NCBI GenBank assembly: GCA_009840735.1
Contig: VXNF01000120.1
Coordinates: 1-48,908, forward strand
Source of the DNA: Acidimicrobiia bacterium
GTDB lineage: Bacteria; Actinomycetota; Acidimicrobiia; Acidimicrobiales; CATQHL01
Reading direction: 5' to 3'
Length of the DNA: 48,908 nucleotides
Within the stretch, counting starts at the first letter, position 1; every line of letters begins with the position of its first letter. The translations under genes and the position numbers were made by a program. The notes below the pieces were generated by a model. That model did not search any database. It was given only the letters and a program-made list of their open reading frames with translations, and was not told the origin of the DNA. Shown here in pieces: positions 33,520 through 43,603 of this stretch.

Positions 33520-34157
33520 ACTTCTTCGGCGGCTTCAAAGTGACCTTCGCCAAGCTCTTCGAGGACCGAGTCACCTCGCAGTACCCCTCCGTCAAGCGCC
33601 CCAAGCCCGAGCGCTTCCACGGCCGGCACGTGCTGGGTCGCTACGAGGACGGGATGGAGCGCTGCATCGGCTGCGAGCTCTGCGCGGGGGTCTGTCCGGC
33701 CCGGTGCATCTACGTGCGCGGCGCCGACAACCCGCCCGACAGCCCGGTGGCCCCCGGCGAGCGCTACGGCTACGTGTACGAGATCAACTATCTGCGCTGC
33801 ATCCACTGCGACCTGTGCGTGGAGGCCTGCCCCACCGAGGCCATCACCGAGTCGAAGCTCTTCGAGTTCTCCTTCACGTCCCGCGACGACGCGGTCTACA
33901 CCAAGGACGAGCTGCTAGTGGGCGACGACGGTCAGCCGCAGCGGCTGGCTTGGGAGGACTGGCGTCCCGGCGACGATCAGCACACCTCGGGCTGGATGCG
34001 GGCCACCTCCCCCTCCGGCTCGGCGGCTTGGGAGGGCCGGGCCGCCTGGTCGGCGGAGCTGGGTTACGGGGTGCGAGCGCCCGAGTTGGGCCAGTCCGCC
34101 GAAGCCGCCCCCGACCCCGAGGAGCCTTCGGGTCACGATGCCGCCAAGCATCCTTAG
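33516..34157 (+). CDS. nuoI: NADH-quinone oxidoreductase subunit I
   Basis: The 213-residue protein carries clusters N6a and N6b: C-I-G-C-E-L-C-A-G-V-C-P and C-I-H-C-D-L-C-V-E-A-C-P. It keeps E-I-N-Y-L-R-C and the F-E-F-S-F segment. About 70 polar residues extend the C-terminus. GTG 33516 overlaps the nuoH stop. A mini-frame follows before nuoJ. Confidence 0.95.
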   Translation: MNFFGGFKVTFAKLFEDRVTSQYPSVKRPKPERFHGRHVLGRYEDGMERCIGCELCAGVCPARCIYVRGADNPPDSPVAPGERYGYVYEINYLRCIHCDLCVEACPTEAITESKLFEFSFTSRDDAVYTKDELLVGDDGQPQRLAWEDWRPGDDQHTSGWMRATSPSGSAAWEGRAAWSAELGYGVRAPELGQSAEAAPDPEEPSGHDAAKHP

Positions 34158-34161
34158 CGCG

Positions 34162-34197
34162 ATGGCCGCACCAGGTGCCAAGGAGTCTCCGGCCTGA
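34162..34197 (+). CDS. Mini-ORF between nuoI and nuoJ (11 residues)
   Basis: ATG 34162 begins 4 bases after the nuoI stop and encodes 11 residues (M-A-A-P-G-A-K-E-S-P-A). Its TGA shares the A of the nuoJ ATG (TGATG). The AAGGAG ribosome-binding site of nuoJ lies inside it. It may carry ribosomes across the gap; the peptide itself need not matter. Confidence 0.35.
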   Translation: MAAPGAKESPA

Positions 34198-34862
34198 TGG
34201 AGATCGCCGTCTTCGCGGTCTGCGCCGTCATCGTGATCGGCGGCGCGCTGGGGGTCATCGTGGCCCGCCACCCGGTGTACGCCGCCCTGTCGCTCGTGGC
34301 AACTCTTTTCGGCGTCGCCGTTCTGTTCCTGACCTTGGACGCGCCGTTCCTCGCCGCCGTGCAGGTCATCGTCTACGCCGGCGCCATCGTGGTGCTGTTC
34401 CTGTTCGTCATCATGCTCCTCGGAGTCGATAGGGCCGAGAACCTGCGCACCGAACCGCTGGGCGGCCAGCGGCCCTTGGCTGTCGGCCTGGGCGTCGCCA
34501 CGCTCGTGTTGGCGCTGCTGTTCGCCATCGCCGTGGGCACCGGCGGCTTCGGCGACGGTTCGGTGGCGACGGGCGCCCCGGCGGCGGTCGCCCCCGAACG
34601 CGACAGCTGCACCGGCCTGTCCAAGGCACTGGAGGACTCCTCGCCGCTGGTCGCGGCCTGTGACGGCACCGAGCCCATCTCCAACATCCGCCAGGTGGCC
34701 CGGTGGGTGTTCACCGACTACGTCTGGGCCTTTCAGCTGACCGGCCTGCTGCTGACCGTGGCGGTCGTCGGTGCTGTGGTGTTGGCCCGCGGCCGCCGGG
34801 GTGCCGACGGCGACGACGAGGCCGCTGGGCCAGCCCCCGACACGGCCCCGGAGGCGGTCTGA
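34197..34862 (+). CDS. nuoJ: NADH-quinone oxidoreductase subunit J
   Basis: The 221-residue membrane subunit has V-A-R-H-P-V-Y-A-A-L-S-L, then F-L-A-A-V-Q-V-I-V-Y-A-G-A-I-V-V-L-F-L-F-V-I-M-L-L. An extracytoplasmic insert of about 60 residues with two cysteines (D-S-C-T-G-L and A-A-C-D-G-T) precedes the last helix, so a disulfide is possible. AAGGAG lies upstream. The 3' end is nearly one copy of the 23-bp repeat that follows. Confidence 0.94.
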   Translation: MEIAVFAVCAVIVIGGALGVIVARHPVYAALSLVATLFGVAVLFLTLDAPFLAAVQVIVYAGAIVVLFLFVIMLLGVDRAENLRTEPLGGQRPLAVGLGVATLVLALLFAIAVGTGGFGDGSVATGAPAAVAPERDSCTGLSKALEDSSPLVAACDGTEPISNIRQVARWVFTDYVWAFQLTGLLLTVAVVGAVVLARGRRGADGDDEAAGPAPDTAPEAV

Positions 34863-34931
34863 TGGCCCCGGAGGCGCGGTCCTGATGGCCCCGGAGGCGC
34901 GGTCCTGATGGCCCCGGAGGCGCGGTCCTGA
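34862..34931 (+). repeat. Three tandem 23-bp units, each a stop-start-coupled mini-ORF (MAPEARS)
   Basis: Starts at ATG 34862, 34885 and 34908 are each followed by codons for M-A-P-E-A-R-S and a TGA whose A is the A of the next ATG. The last TGA runs into the nuoK ATG at 34931, and the first ATG shares its A with the nuoJ stop. Since 23 is not a multiple of 3, each mini-frame is in a new frame. Each unit carries GGAGG ten bases before the next ATG. The last bases of nuoJ (CCCCGGAGGCG...CTGATG) are one imperfect copy, so the array probably grew by duplication of this junction. Confidence 0.9.
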
Positions 34932-35233
34932 TGGTCGGGACGGGCTGGTACCTGGCGCTCGCCGCGCTGGTCTTCGCGCTCGGCGCGGTGGGGCTGCTGG
35001 TGCGGCGAAACCCGCTGATCATGTTTATGTGCGTCGAGCTGATGCTGAACGCAGTCAATTTGACGTTCGTGGCCTTCGGCCGCGACCTGGCTGACCTGGG
35101 CGGGCAGGTGTCGGTGTTCTTCGTGCTGGTGGTGGCCGCCGCCGAGGTGGTGGTGGGCCTGGCGATCGTCGTGGCGATCATGCGCCGCCGGGTCGGTGCC
35201 ACCGCCGACGACGTGTCGGTGCTGCGGGGCTGA
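34931..35233 (+). CDS. nuoK: NADH-quinone oxidoreductase subunit K
   Basis: The 100-residue, three-helix membrane subunit has the two buried acidic helices typical of Nuo[15 protein letters not shown] and [12 protein letters not shown]. Length is normal. Its ATG is the end point of the three-unit repeat, which supplies the GGAGG ribosome-binding site. Confidence 0.95.
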   Translation: MVGTGWYLALAALVFALGAVGLLVRRNPLIMFMCVELMLNAVNLTFVAFGRDLADLGGQVSVFFVLVVAAAEVVVGLAIVVAIMRRRVGATADDVSVLRG

Positions 35234-35245
35234 GGCAGGGCAGCG

Positions 35246-37122
<1,877 letters not shown>

Positions 37123-37126
<4 letters not shown>

Positions 37127-38673
37127 TCGTGGCGTCCGCTTCGACGCAGGCCTTCCCGGTGCTGGGAATGCTGGTGCTGCTGCCGCTGCTGGGCGCCGCG
37201 GCGGTGCTGCTGGTGCCCCGCAGCCGCGTCGAGCTGGTGCGCCCCGTGGCGGTGCTGTTCATGTCGGGGGCCGCCGCGGCGGCGGGCTGGATGATCGCCT
37301 CCTACCCGGTCGCCTCGGGCGGCTTCGAGATGATCGTCGATCAGCCCTGGGTGGCGGCCTGGGGGATCAGCTGGAAGCTGGGGGTGGACGGCATCTCGCT
37401 GTTCCTCCTCGGGTTGACGGCGCTGCTGTTCCCGCTGGGCGCCTTGGCGGTGGACCCGGGCCACGGCCACAAGGCCTACTACATGTGGCTGCTGCTGCTG
37501 GAGTTCGGCTGCCTGGGCGTGTTCTCGGCGCTGGACCTGCTGCTGTTCTTCTTGTTCTTCGAGGTCGTGCTGGTGCCGATGTACTTCCTCATCGGCCAGT
37601 GGGGCCACGGTGCCGCCCGCGACTCGGCGGTGAAGTTCTTCCTGTTCACGATGTTCGGCTCGGCGCTCATGTTGGTGGGCATCCTGGCGACGGCGTTCCT
37701 GCACGCCGCCGCCACCGGCGGCCCGCTCACCTTCGACGTGGTGGAGATCGCCGGGGCGCAGTCCCTAGCGACCACCACGGCGCGCTGGATCTTCCTGGCC
37801 TTCGCCCTGGGCTTCGCCGTGAAGGTGCCGCTCATCCCCGTACACACCTGGCTGCCCGACGCCCACACTGACGCCCCCACGGCGGGGTCGGTGATCCTGG
37901 CGGGGGTGATGCTCAAGCTGGGCACCTACGGTTTCGTTCGGTTCGGGCTGTACCTGTTCCCGGAGGCGTCGCGCTTCTTCGCTCCGCTGATGCTGACCCT
38001 GGGGGTGGTCGGCATTCTCTACGGCGCGGTGGTCGCCACCATGCAGAGCGACCTGAAGCGCCTCATCGCCTACTCCTCGGTGGCGCACCTGGGCTTCATC
38101 GTGCTGGGCATCTTCGCCCTCAACACCGAGGGGCTCAGCGGCGGGCTGCTGCAGATGGTGAACCACGGCCTCTCCACCGGCGCCCTGTTCCTGCTGGTGG
38201 GCTACCTCTACGAGCGCCGCCACACCCGCGCCATCGCCGACCTCGGCGGCCTGGCTCGCCCCGCCCCGGTCTTCGCGCTGACGTTCATGGTGGTCATGCT
38301 GTCCTCGGTCGGGCTGCCGGGCCTCAACGGGTTCGTGGGGGAGTTCCTCGTGCTGCTGGGAGCCTTCGAGGCGCACCGCTGGTGGGCGGTCCTGGCCACC
38401 GCCGGGGTGATCCTGGCGGCCGTCTACCTGCTTTGGGCCTACCAGCGGGTGTTCCACGGGCCGGCTCGGGGCGACAACGCCACGATGGCCGATTTGCGTT
38501 GGCGGGAGGGTCTGGTCCTGGCGCCGCTGCTGGCGCTCATTGTGTTCCTAGGGGTGTACCCGCGGCCCGTGCTGGACCGCATGGAACCCTCCGTGGACGC
38601 CCTCGTCGCCCACGTGGAGCTGCACGGAGCCCCCGCGGGCAGCGATGTAGCCGAGCCGGAGGCAGCGCCGTGA
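37123..38673 (+). CDS. nuoM: NADH-quinone oxidoreductase subunit M
   Basis: The 516-residue antiporter-like subunit has F-F-E-V-V-L-V-P-M-Y-F-L-I-G, K-V-P-L-I-P-V-H-T-W-L-P-D-A-H-T-D-A-P-T-A-G-S-V-I (in two parts) and Y-S-S-V-A-H-L-G-F. The conserved glutamate and lysines of the proton path are in place. The stop overlaps a GTG that opens an 8-residue mini-frame leading into nuoN. Confidence 0.96.
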
Positions 38674-38696
38674 GCGCCGGGGAGGCGGCGTGCTGA
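38670..38696 (+). CDS. Mini-ORF between nuoM and nuoN (8 residues)
   Basis: GTG 38670 overlaps the nuoM TGA (GTGA), encodes M-S-A-G-E-A-A-C and ends with a TGA that shares its A with ATG 38696, the likely nuoN start. GGGGAGG for nuoN lies inside. This would link the two genes by two coupled steps. Confidence 0.35.
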   Translation: MSAGEAAC

Positions 38697-40162
38697 TGCC
38701 GCAGGTGGACTGGCCCGCGCTGTTGCCGCAGTTCTTCCTGGGCGGCGGTGGGCTGGTGCTGCTGACGCTCGGGTCGCTGCTGCGCCGGCGCCTGCCCGCC
38801 TGGTTCCCCGCCGCCTTCAGCGCCGGCGCCGCCCTCGGGGCGCTCGGCGGGGTGATCTGGCTGTGGATCCGGGTCCGAGACCCGGCTCGGGGCGCCTTCA
38901 CGACGATCGCCGAGACCATCGGCATCGACGGGTTCTCGGTGTTCCTGTCCGGCGTGGTGGCTGTCTCGGTGCTGCTGGCGGCGGTGCTGGCCGCCGGCAC
39001 GCTGCGGCGAGAGGGCCTGCCCGCAGAGGAGTTCTGCGTCCTGCTGCTGCTGTCGGGCGCGGGCGGAGTCACGATGGCCTCGGCCAACGACCTCATCGTG
39101 CTGTTCTTGGGGCTGGAGGTCCTGTCCATCGCCGCCTACGTGCTGGCGGCGCTGGACTTGCGCCGCAGCACCGCGCAGGAGGCCGGGCTCAAGTACTTCG
39201 TGCTGGGCGCCTTCGCCTCGGCGTTCTTCCTCTACGGCGTGGCGCTGCTCTACGGCGCCACGGGGTCCACGAAGCTGCCGCTGGTGGCGGGGTTCCTGGC
39301 CGGCGGCGGCCCGGACTCCAACGCCCTGCTGCTCGGCGGCATGGCCCTGCTGCTGGTGGGGCTGTTCTTCAAGGTGGCGGCGGTGCCGTTCCACGCCTGG
39401 ACGCCCGACGTGTACGAGGGGGCGCCGCCGGTGGCGGTGGCCTACATGTCCGCGGGCGTGAAGGCGGCGGGCTTCGCCGCCCTGCTGCGGGTCTTCAACG
39501 CCGCGCTCGGCGCCAACGCCGCCGACTGGCAGCCCATCGTGTACGCCACCGCCGCCCTCACGGTGCTGGCGGGCGCTGTGCTGGCGGCGGTGCAGTCCGA
39601 CGTGCGGCGGCTGCTGGCCTACTCGTCCATCAGCCACGCCGGGTTCATCCTCGTGGGCGCCGAGGCAGCCACCGAGGCGGGCGTCGCCGGGTCGCTGTTC
39701 TATCTGGGGGTCTACGCGTTCTTGGCCCTCGGCAGTTTCGCCGTGGTCTCGATCATCGGCTGCGGCACCGACGGACGGCAGAGCCTCGACGCCTACGACG
39801 GCCTGGCCAAGCGGTCCCCTGCCCTGGCCGCGGCCTTCACCGTGCTGCTGTTGGCGCAGGCCGGCGTGCCGTTCACCACGGGGTTCTGGGCCAAGCTGGA
39901 GGTCATCGGCGCCTCGGTGGAGGCTCGCTCCTACTGGCTGGCGGCCCTGGCGATGCTGGGCGCGGTGGTGGCGGCCTTCCTGTACCTGCGGATCTTGGTT
40001 CGGATGTACCTCACCGCCCCGGCGCAGCGGTCCCGACCGTCGATTTCCCGTTCGGCCGGCTTCGTGGTGGCCGTCTGCGCCGCGTTCACCCTCGTCTTCG
40101 GCATCCTCCCGGGCCCTCTAGTCGAGCTCACCAACGACGCCACCATCCACCTCGGCGGCTGA
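38696..40162 (+). CDS. nuoN: NADH-quinone oxidoreductase subunit N
   Basis: The 488-residue antiporter-like subunit has F-L-G-L-E-V-L-S-I-A-A-Y-V-L-A-A, F-F-K-V-A-A-V-P-F-H-A-W-T-P-D-V-Y-E-G-A-P (in two parts) and Y-S-S-I-S-H-A-G-F. I choose ATG 38696 because it is coupled to the mini-frame stop; GTG 38690 in frame would add two residues and is equally placed after GGGGAGG. It is the last gene of the operon. Confidence 0.95.
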   Translation: MPQVDWPALLPQFFLGGGGLVLLTLGSLLRRRLPAWFPAAFSAGAALGALGGVIWLWIRVRDPARGAFTTIAETIGIDGFSVFLSGVVAVSVLLAAVLAAGTLRREGLPAEEFCVLLLLSGAGGVTMASANDLIVLFLGLEVLSIAAYVLAALDLRRSTAQEAGLKYFVLGAFASAFFLYGVALLYGATGSTKLPLVAGFLAGGGPDSNALLLGGMALLLVGLFFKVAAVPFHAWTPDVYEGAPPVAVAYMSAGVKAAGFAALLRVFNAALGANAADWQPIVYATAALTVLAGAVLAAVQSDVRRLLAYSSISHAGFILVGAEAATEAGVAGSLFYLGVYAFLALGSFAVVSIIGCGTDGRQSLDAYDGLAKRSPALAAAFTVLLLAQAGVPFTTGFWAKLEVIGASVEARSYWLAALAMLGAVVAAFLYLRILVRMYLTAPAQRSRPSISRSAGFVVAVCAAFTLVFGILPGPLVELTNDATIHLGG

Positions 40163-40165
40163 ACC

Positions 40166-40182
40166 GAACAGCCCTGCTGTTC
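40166..40182 (+). terminator. Hairpin after nuoN
   Basis: Arms GAACAGC (40166-40172) and GCTGTTC (40176-40182) with a 3-base loop lie directly after the nuoN stop. There is no T-run. It is a candidate end of the 21-kb operon. Confidence 0.4.
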
Positions 40183-40279
40183 GCCGATAGCTGAACTCAT
40201 GCGACGCACGAGGAACATCGCACATTACTGATATCTTAGGCGAGAAGCGCGATTTCAGGTATCTGCGAAGGAGTGCCGT

Positions 40280-40648
40280 GTGATTGCACATTCGGTTGAA
40301 GTCATCGCATCCGATCTGCGAACCCCTCCTCAGATCTCGCGGGCGCTGCGGGCGCGGCGGCGCGCGCTCGGGCTGTCCCAGGCCGCCGTGGCGGAGATGT
40401 CGGGGGTCTCACCGCAGTGGCTGTCGGGGTTCGAGAACGGCAAGGGAAGCTGTGGCACGCATCGCGTGCTGCGCCTCGTTGAGGTGCTGGGGCTGTCGGT
40501 CGCGCTGCACGAACGACCCGAGACCGACATGGACCGAGTGTTCGCCGCCGTCGCCGCCGGCGATTCCGCCCCGGCTGGCCGAGGCGAGCGGGTGCGCGCC
40601 GCGGACAGGCCGTTCGCCAACGCCGAAAGCAGCGCCGGATCACCGTGA
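40280..40648 (+). CDS. HipB-like antitoxin (XRE regulator)
   Basis: The 122-residue protein has an XRE helix-turn-helix at about 18-75 (A-L-R-A-R-R-R-A-L-G-L-S-Q, V-S-P-Q-W-L-S-G-F-E-N-G-K-G), the DNA-binding core of HipB. The C-terminal 45 residues are polar and disordered-looking. GTG 40280 has AAGGAG upstream. It overlaps the HipA gene by 4 bp. It should bind and silence the kinase and repress the operon; I see no clear HipB-type operator. Confidence 0.88.
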   Translation: MIAHSVEVIASDLRTPPQISRALRARRRALGLSQAAVAEMSGVSPQWLSGFENGKGSCGTHRVLRLVEVLGLSVALHERPETDMDRVFAAVAAGDSAPAGRGERVRAADRPFANAESSAGSP

Positions 40649-41931
40649 GCGCTGAGCCGCTCGCCGTGCATATCGGCGGGCGCTACGCGGGTGAGATCGA
40701 CCGCGTCGGAGGCCGCCTGCGGCTGACCTACGACGCTGACTATGCGGCCTCGGCGGGCGCCGTGCCGCTGTCGCTCGCACTGCCGCTGGACCGGGCAGTC
40801 ATGACCGGTGCCGGGGTCGCCGGCTGGCTAGACGGGCTGCTGCCCGGCAACGAGCGTGTTCGACAGCGCTGGGCGGCCCGCCACAACGCACGTTCCCCTT
40901 CGGCGTTCGACCTGCTGTCCACGCCGATAGGCCTTGACTGCCCCGGAGCGGTCCAGACCTGCCCGCACAGCGAGGCGGAGCTCCTCGCTGTGCGGCCTGG
41001 CGGCGTGGATTGGCTGACCGAGGCCGAATTCGGTGAGCTGGTTGCCGACATGGTCCGCAACCAGGTCTGGGAACGTGCCGCCGGGCGCGGTGCCTATAGT
41101 CTGGCTGGCGCGCAGGCCAAGACCGCGCTGTGCCGCCGGGGCGACCGGTGGGGCGAGCCGTGGGGCACAATGGCATCCACCCACATCCTCAAGCCCTCGA
41201 TGCCCGACCTGCCCGACCAAGCAGTCAACGAGCACCTCTGCCTCACCGCGGCCCGCCACTGCGGCTTGGTTGCAGTCCGCACGGAAGCGCGGCGAGTCGG
41301 CGCGCACTCGGTTGTGGCGGTGGAGCGCTACGACCGCCTCGAGGCCTCCCCGACCAGCGTTGTCCGAGTCCACCAGGAGGACTTCCATCAAGCTTGCGGC
41401 GAGCCCGATCAACCTATCTACCAGGATGAATTCGGCGGCGGCCACTCGGTTGCTCGGCTCGCCAGACTCCTCGCCGATCACTCCATCGACCGCGACGCCG
41501 ACCTGCACCGCTTCTTCGACGCGCTCGCCTTCAACTGGATCGTGTGCAACACCGACGCACACGCCAAGAACTACAGCCTCATCCTCGGACCGCGCGGCGC
41601 GGCGCGGCTTGCGCCTCTGTACGACATCTGGTCGTTGATGCCCTACGACCCGGAGTTGATCCGATCTCACACCATGGCGATGTCGGTGTTGACCGACCGA
41701 CGCATCTTGGCCGCCGAGAGCGCTGACGCCTGGCGGGCCGCTGCACGCGCCGTGGGAATCGATGGCGCCGACGGCCCCGAGCGCGCCGGGCGCATTGCCG
41801 AGTTGATCCCCGAGGCGTTCGCCCGAGCCGCCGACGAACTCCCGGCCAGCCTTCGTGTAGCGCCGCTCGTGGCGGGCATCACTCGGCAAATGTCCCGTCG
41901 CGGCGCCGACTGCCTCACCTCGCTGGCATAG
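40645..41931 (+). CDS. HipA-like serine/threonine kinase toxin
   Basis: The 428-residue protein has the HipA N-terminal subdomain (V-H-I-G-G-R-Y-A-G, W-L-D-G-L-L-P-G-N). Kinase motifs follow: S-L-A-G-A-Q-A-K-T-A-L, H-I-L-K-P-S, V-E-R-Y-D-R, H-Q-E-D-F and the catalytic N-T-D-A-H-A-K-N with Asp304, then L-A-P-L-Y-D-I. HipA kinases phosphorylate glutamyl-tRNA synthetase or other targets and halt growth. All catalytic residues are present, so it looks active. Confidence 0.92.
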   Translation: MSAEPLAVHIGGRYAGEIDRVGGRLRLTYDADYAASAGAVPLSLALPLDRAVMTGAGVAGWLDGLLPGNERVRQRWAARHNARSPSAFDLLSTPIGLDCPGAVQTCPHSEAELLAVRPGGVDWLTEAEFGELVADMVRNQVWERAAGRGAYSLAGAQAKTALCRRGDRWGEPWGTMASTHILKPSMPDLPDQAVNEHLCLTAARHCGLVAVRTEARRVGAHSVVAVERYDRLEASPTSVVRVHQEDFHQACGEPDQPIYQDEFGGGHSVARLARLLADHSIDRDADLHRFFDALAFNWIVCNTDAHAKNYSLILGPRGAARLAPLYDIWSLMPYDPELIRSHTMAMSVLTDRRILAAESADAWRAAARAVGIDGADGPERAGRIAELIPEAFARAADELPASLRVAPLVAGITRQMSRRGADCLTSLA

Positions 41932-41976
41932 CAGCGGCGGCTGAGCGCGCTCCCTATACGTCGTCACACTGTCCGA

Positions 41977-42045
41977 CTACCGATTTACGACAGCTCTGAC
42001 TGCCGGTTTGCGACAGCGTTCGCTGCCGGTTTGCGACAGCCGGGG
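41977..42045. repeat. Three 23-bp direct repeats upstream of the GOLPH3-like gene
   Basis: Units at 41977-41999, 42000-42022 and 42023-42045 share the core CTGCCGGTTTGCGACAGC. The first is degenerate (ACCGATTTACGACAGC). They lie between hipA and the next gene, 52 bp before its start, spaced by about two helical turns, which would suit cooperative binding of a regulator. Confidence 0.85.
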
Positions 42046-42097
42046 AATCGTCACGGCAGGCAGCGCGCGTCCCGTAGGTTCCAGGAGGCGTAGAGTT

Positions 42098-42772
42098 GTG
42101 GCCGAACCGACCGAAAGGGTGCCCATGGTTGGACTTGTCGAAGAGATCACCCTTCTGTTGCTGCGCGACGAAGGCGGGTCGTTCGTGCGCGTCCCCACCG
42201 TGTCGCTGCGCTACTCCACCGCCGGCGCGGTGCTGATGGAGCTAGCCGACGCCAACCGCATCGACACCGACCTGCAGCATCTGTTCCTCGTGGACGCCAC
42301 GCCGACCGGTGACGCCCTCGTGGATCCGACGCTGGCGGAGATCGCCGCAGCCGAACGGCAGAGCACGCGTTATTGGATCGAGCGCACCGCCGAGCGCGCC
42401 GATGACATCCGCAAGCGGGCGCTCGCCAGCCTGGTCGCTCGGGGCATCCTGACTGAGCAGGACGAGCGCTTCTTGTGGGTCTTCAAGACGCGGCGCTATT
42501 CCGCCACCGAAGGCCAGGTCCGACAGGAGGCCAAACTGCGCCTCATGGCGGTGCTGCTGAGCGACGACATCCCCGACCCCCGCGACGTCATGCTGATCTG
42601 CCTTGCTGACGCCTGCGGCATCTTCCGGGCGCTGCTGTCGGGGCGCGAGTTGGCTGAGCTGACCCCGCGTATCGAGCAGGTCACGAGGCTCGACCTCATC
42701 GGCCAGAGCGTGATGCGGGCCATCGACGACGTCCGCACGGCCGTGGCCGCCGCCACCGCCGGCCACCTCTAG
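42098..42772 (+). CDS. GOLPH3/Vps74 (GPP34)-like protein
   Basis: The 224-residue protein has E-E-I-T-L-L-L-L-R-D-E-G-G, L-R-Y-S-T-A-G-A-V-L-M-E-L, R-K-R-A-L-A-S-L-V-A-R-G-I-L and the late L-I-C-L-A-D-A-C-G-I-F, the pattern of the GOLPH3 family. Eukaryotic members bind phosphatidylinositol-4-phosphate and glycosyltransferases; many actinobacteria have copies of unknown role. GTG 42098 has AGGAGG nine bases upstream; ATG 42125 is an alternative. Confidence 0.88.
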   Translation: MAEPTERVPMVGLVEEITLLLLRDEGGSFVRVPTVSLRYSTAGAVLMELADANRIDTDLQHLFLVDATPTGDALVDPTLAEIAAAERQSTRYWIERTAERADDIRKRALASLVARGILTEQDERFLWVFKTRRYSATEGQVRQEAKLRLMAVLLSDDIPDPRDVMLICLADACGIFRALLSGRELAELTPRIEQVTRLDLIGQSVMRAIDDVRTAVAAATAGHL

Positions 42773-42824
42773 CAGACTCCCGCGCCGGCCGCCGCCGCCC
42801 GTCTTACCGGGGCCGCGCCGCGGT

Positions 42825-42865
42825 CGAGAATTCGCTGGCCGGGCAACCCCCGGTCAGCATTCTCG
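42825..42865 (+). terminator. Long hairpin after the GOLPH3-like gene
   Basis: CGAGAAT (42825-42831) pairs with ATTCTCG (42859-42865), and GCTGGCCGGG (42834-42843) pairs with CCCGGTCAGC (42849-42858) with one G-T wobble. A two-base bulge and a five-base loop complete it. It is much stronger than other intergenic hairpins here and probably ends transcription 50 bp after the gene, although it has no T-run. Confidence 0.6.
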
Positions 42866-42947
42866 CCTAGGGCCCTCGCCATCCGCTCCGGGGTCCGAGG
42901 GCCGTCGTCCCTCTCGCTGTCCGAACTGTTGTGTCACAGGGGGTGCC

Positions 42948-42953
42948 TACTGT
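42948..42953 (+). promoter_or_regulatory. Candidate -10 of the MerR-like gene
   Basis: TACTGT lies 40 bases before ATG 42994. The surrounding TACTGTGTCCAGCACGG matches the element before the small HTH gene (5442-5458) at 15 of 17 positions. Confidence 0.4.
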
Positions 42954-42993
42954 GTCCAGCACGGTTCATCGACTCACAATAGAGGGGTCAGAC

Positions 42994-43548
42994 ATGCATC
43001 ATGATTGGCCAGGCGGGGTGGACATAGGGTTCAGCGCGAAGGAGGCGGCCGACATCTGCCGCCTCACGCCTGAGCAGTTAGCGGAGTGGGAGATCGCGGG
43101 CATGGCCAATCCCAGCCTGCCCGGTCCCCCCGGCTTGCGGCGGCGCCGGTACTCCTACGCGGACTTGCTGGCGCTGGACATCGTGCGCTTCCTGCTCGAG
43201 TGGGGAGCGCCGCCGGAGCAGGTGCAGGCGGCGGTCCGCCGGATCCGCGTGGGCGTGACCGACAGCCCCGCCGACACCTGTATGACAGTGCTGAACGGCG
43301 AGCTGCTGGTGTTCGCGAACCGCGACGAGGCCGCCTGCTTCGTGGCGTGCGACCCCCGCGGCGGCATCTACGTGGCGGACGCCAATCAGATATCCGACGA
43401 CCTCGACGAAGAGATCCGCGACGTCTGCCCGGACTACTTCGAGTCGCCGCCGGGCCAGGACGCCTGCCGCCGCCACGAGGCCGAGGCGCAGGCCGCCCGG
43501 CTGGCGGAGTTCCTTGAGACCGTCAGCGCCGACGACTTCGACTTCTGA
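42994..43548 (+). CDS. MerR-like DNA-binding protein
   Basis: The 184-residue protein has a MerR-type winged helix in residues 10-75 (G-F-S-A-K-E-A-A-D-I-C-R-L-T, R-R-R-R-Y-S-Y-A-D-L-L-A-L-D-I-V, E-Q-V-Q-A-A-V-R-R-I-R). A C-terminal domain of about 100 acidic residues follows, with three cysteines (D-T-C-M-T-V, A-A-C-F-V-A-C-D) that might sense a ligand or redox state. ATG 42994 has AGAGGGG upstream. The C-terminal domain is not one I recognise. Confidence 0.8.
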   Translation: MHHDWPGGVDIGFSAKEAADICRLTPEQLAEWEIAGMANPSLPGPPGLRRRRYSYADLLALDIVRFLLEWGAPPEQVQAAVRRIRVGVTDSPADTCMTVLNGELLVFANRDEAACFVACDPRGGIYVADANQISDDLDEEIRDVCPDYFESPPGQDACRRHEAEAQAARLAEFLETVSADDFDF

Positions 43549-43589
43549 GACACGTTCCGGGGCCGGAGCCGGGGCTCGGGCTGGCTGGC

Positions 43590-43595
43590 TAAGGT
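43590..43595 (+). promoter_or_regulatory. Leaderless-type -10 of the VOC gene
   Basis: TAAGGT lies 8 bases before the GTG start at 43604, without a ribosome-binding site between them. Confidence 0.35.
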
Positions 43596-43603
43596 CCGCA
43601 CTC

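Larger units (their letters stand above)
42773..42993. other. Intergenic region with strong hairpins
   Basis: The 221 bp between the GOLPH3-like and MerR-like genes contain a strong hairpin (own entry) and a second one with arms GGCCCTCG (42871-42878) and CGAGGGCC (42896-42903). The promoter of the next gene follows. No gene is seen. Confidence 0.6.
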
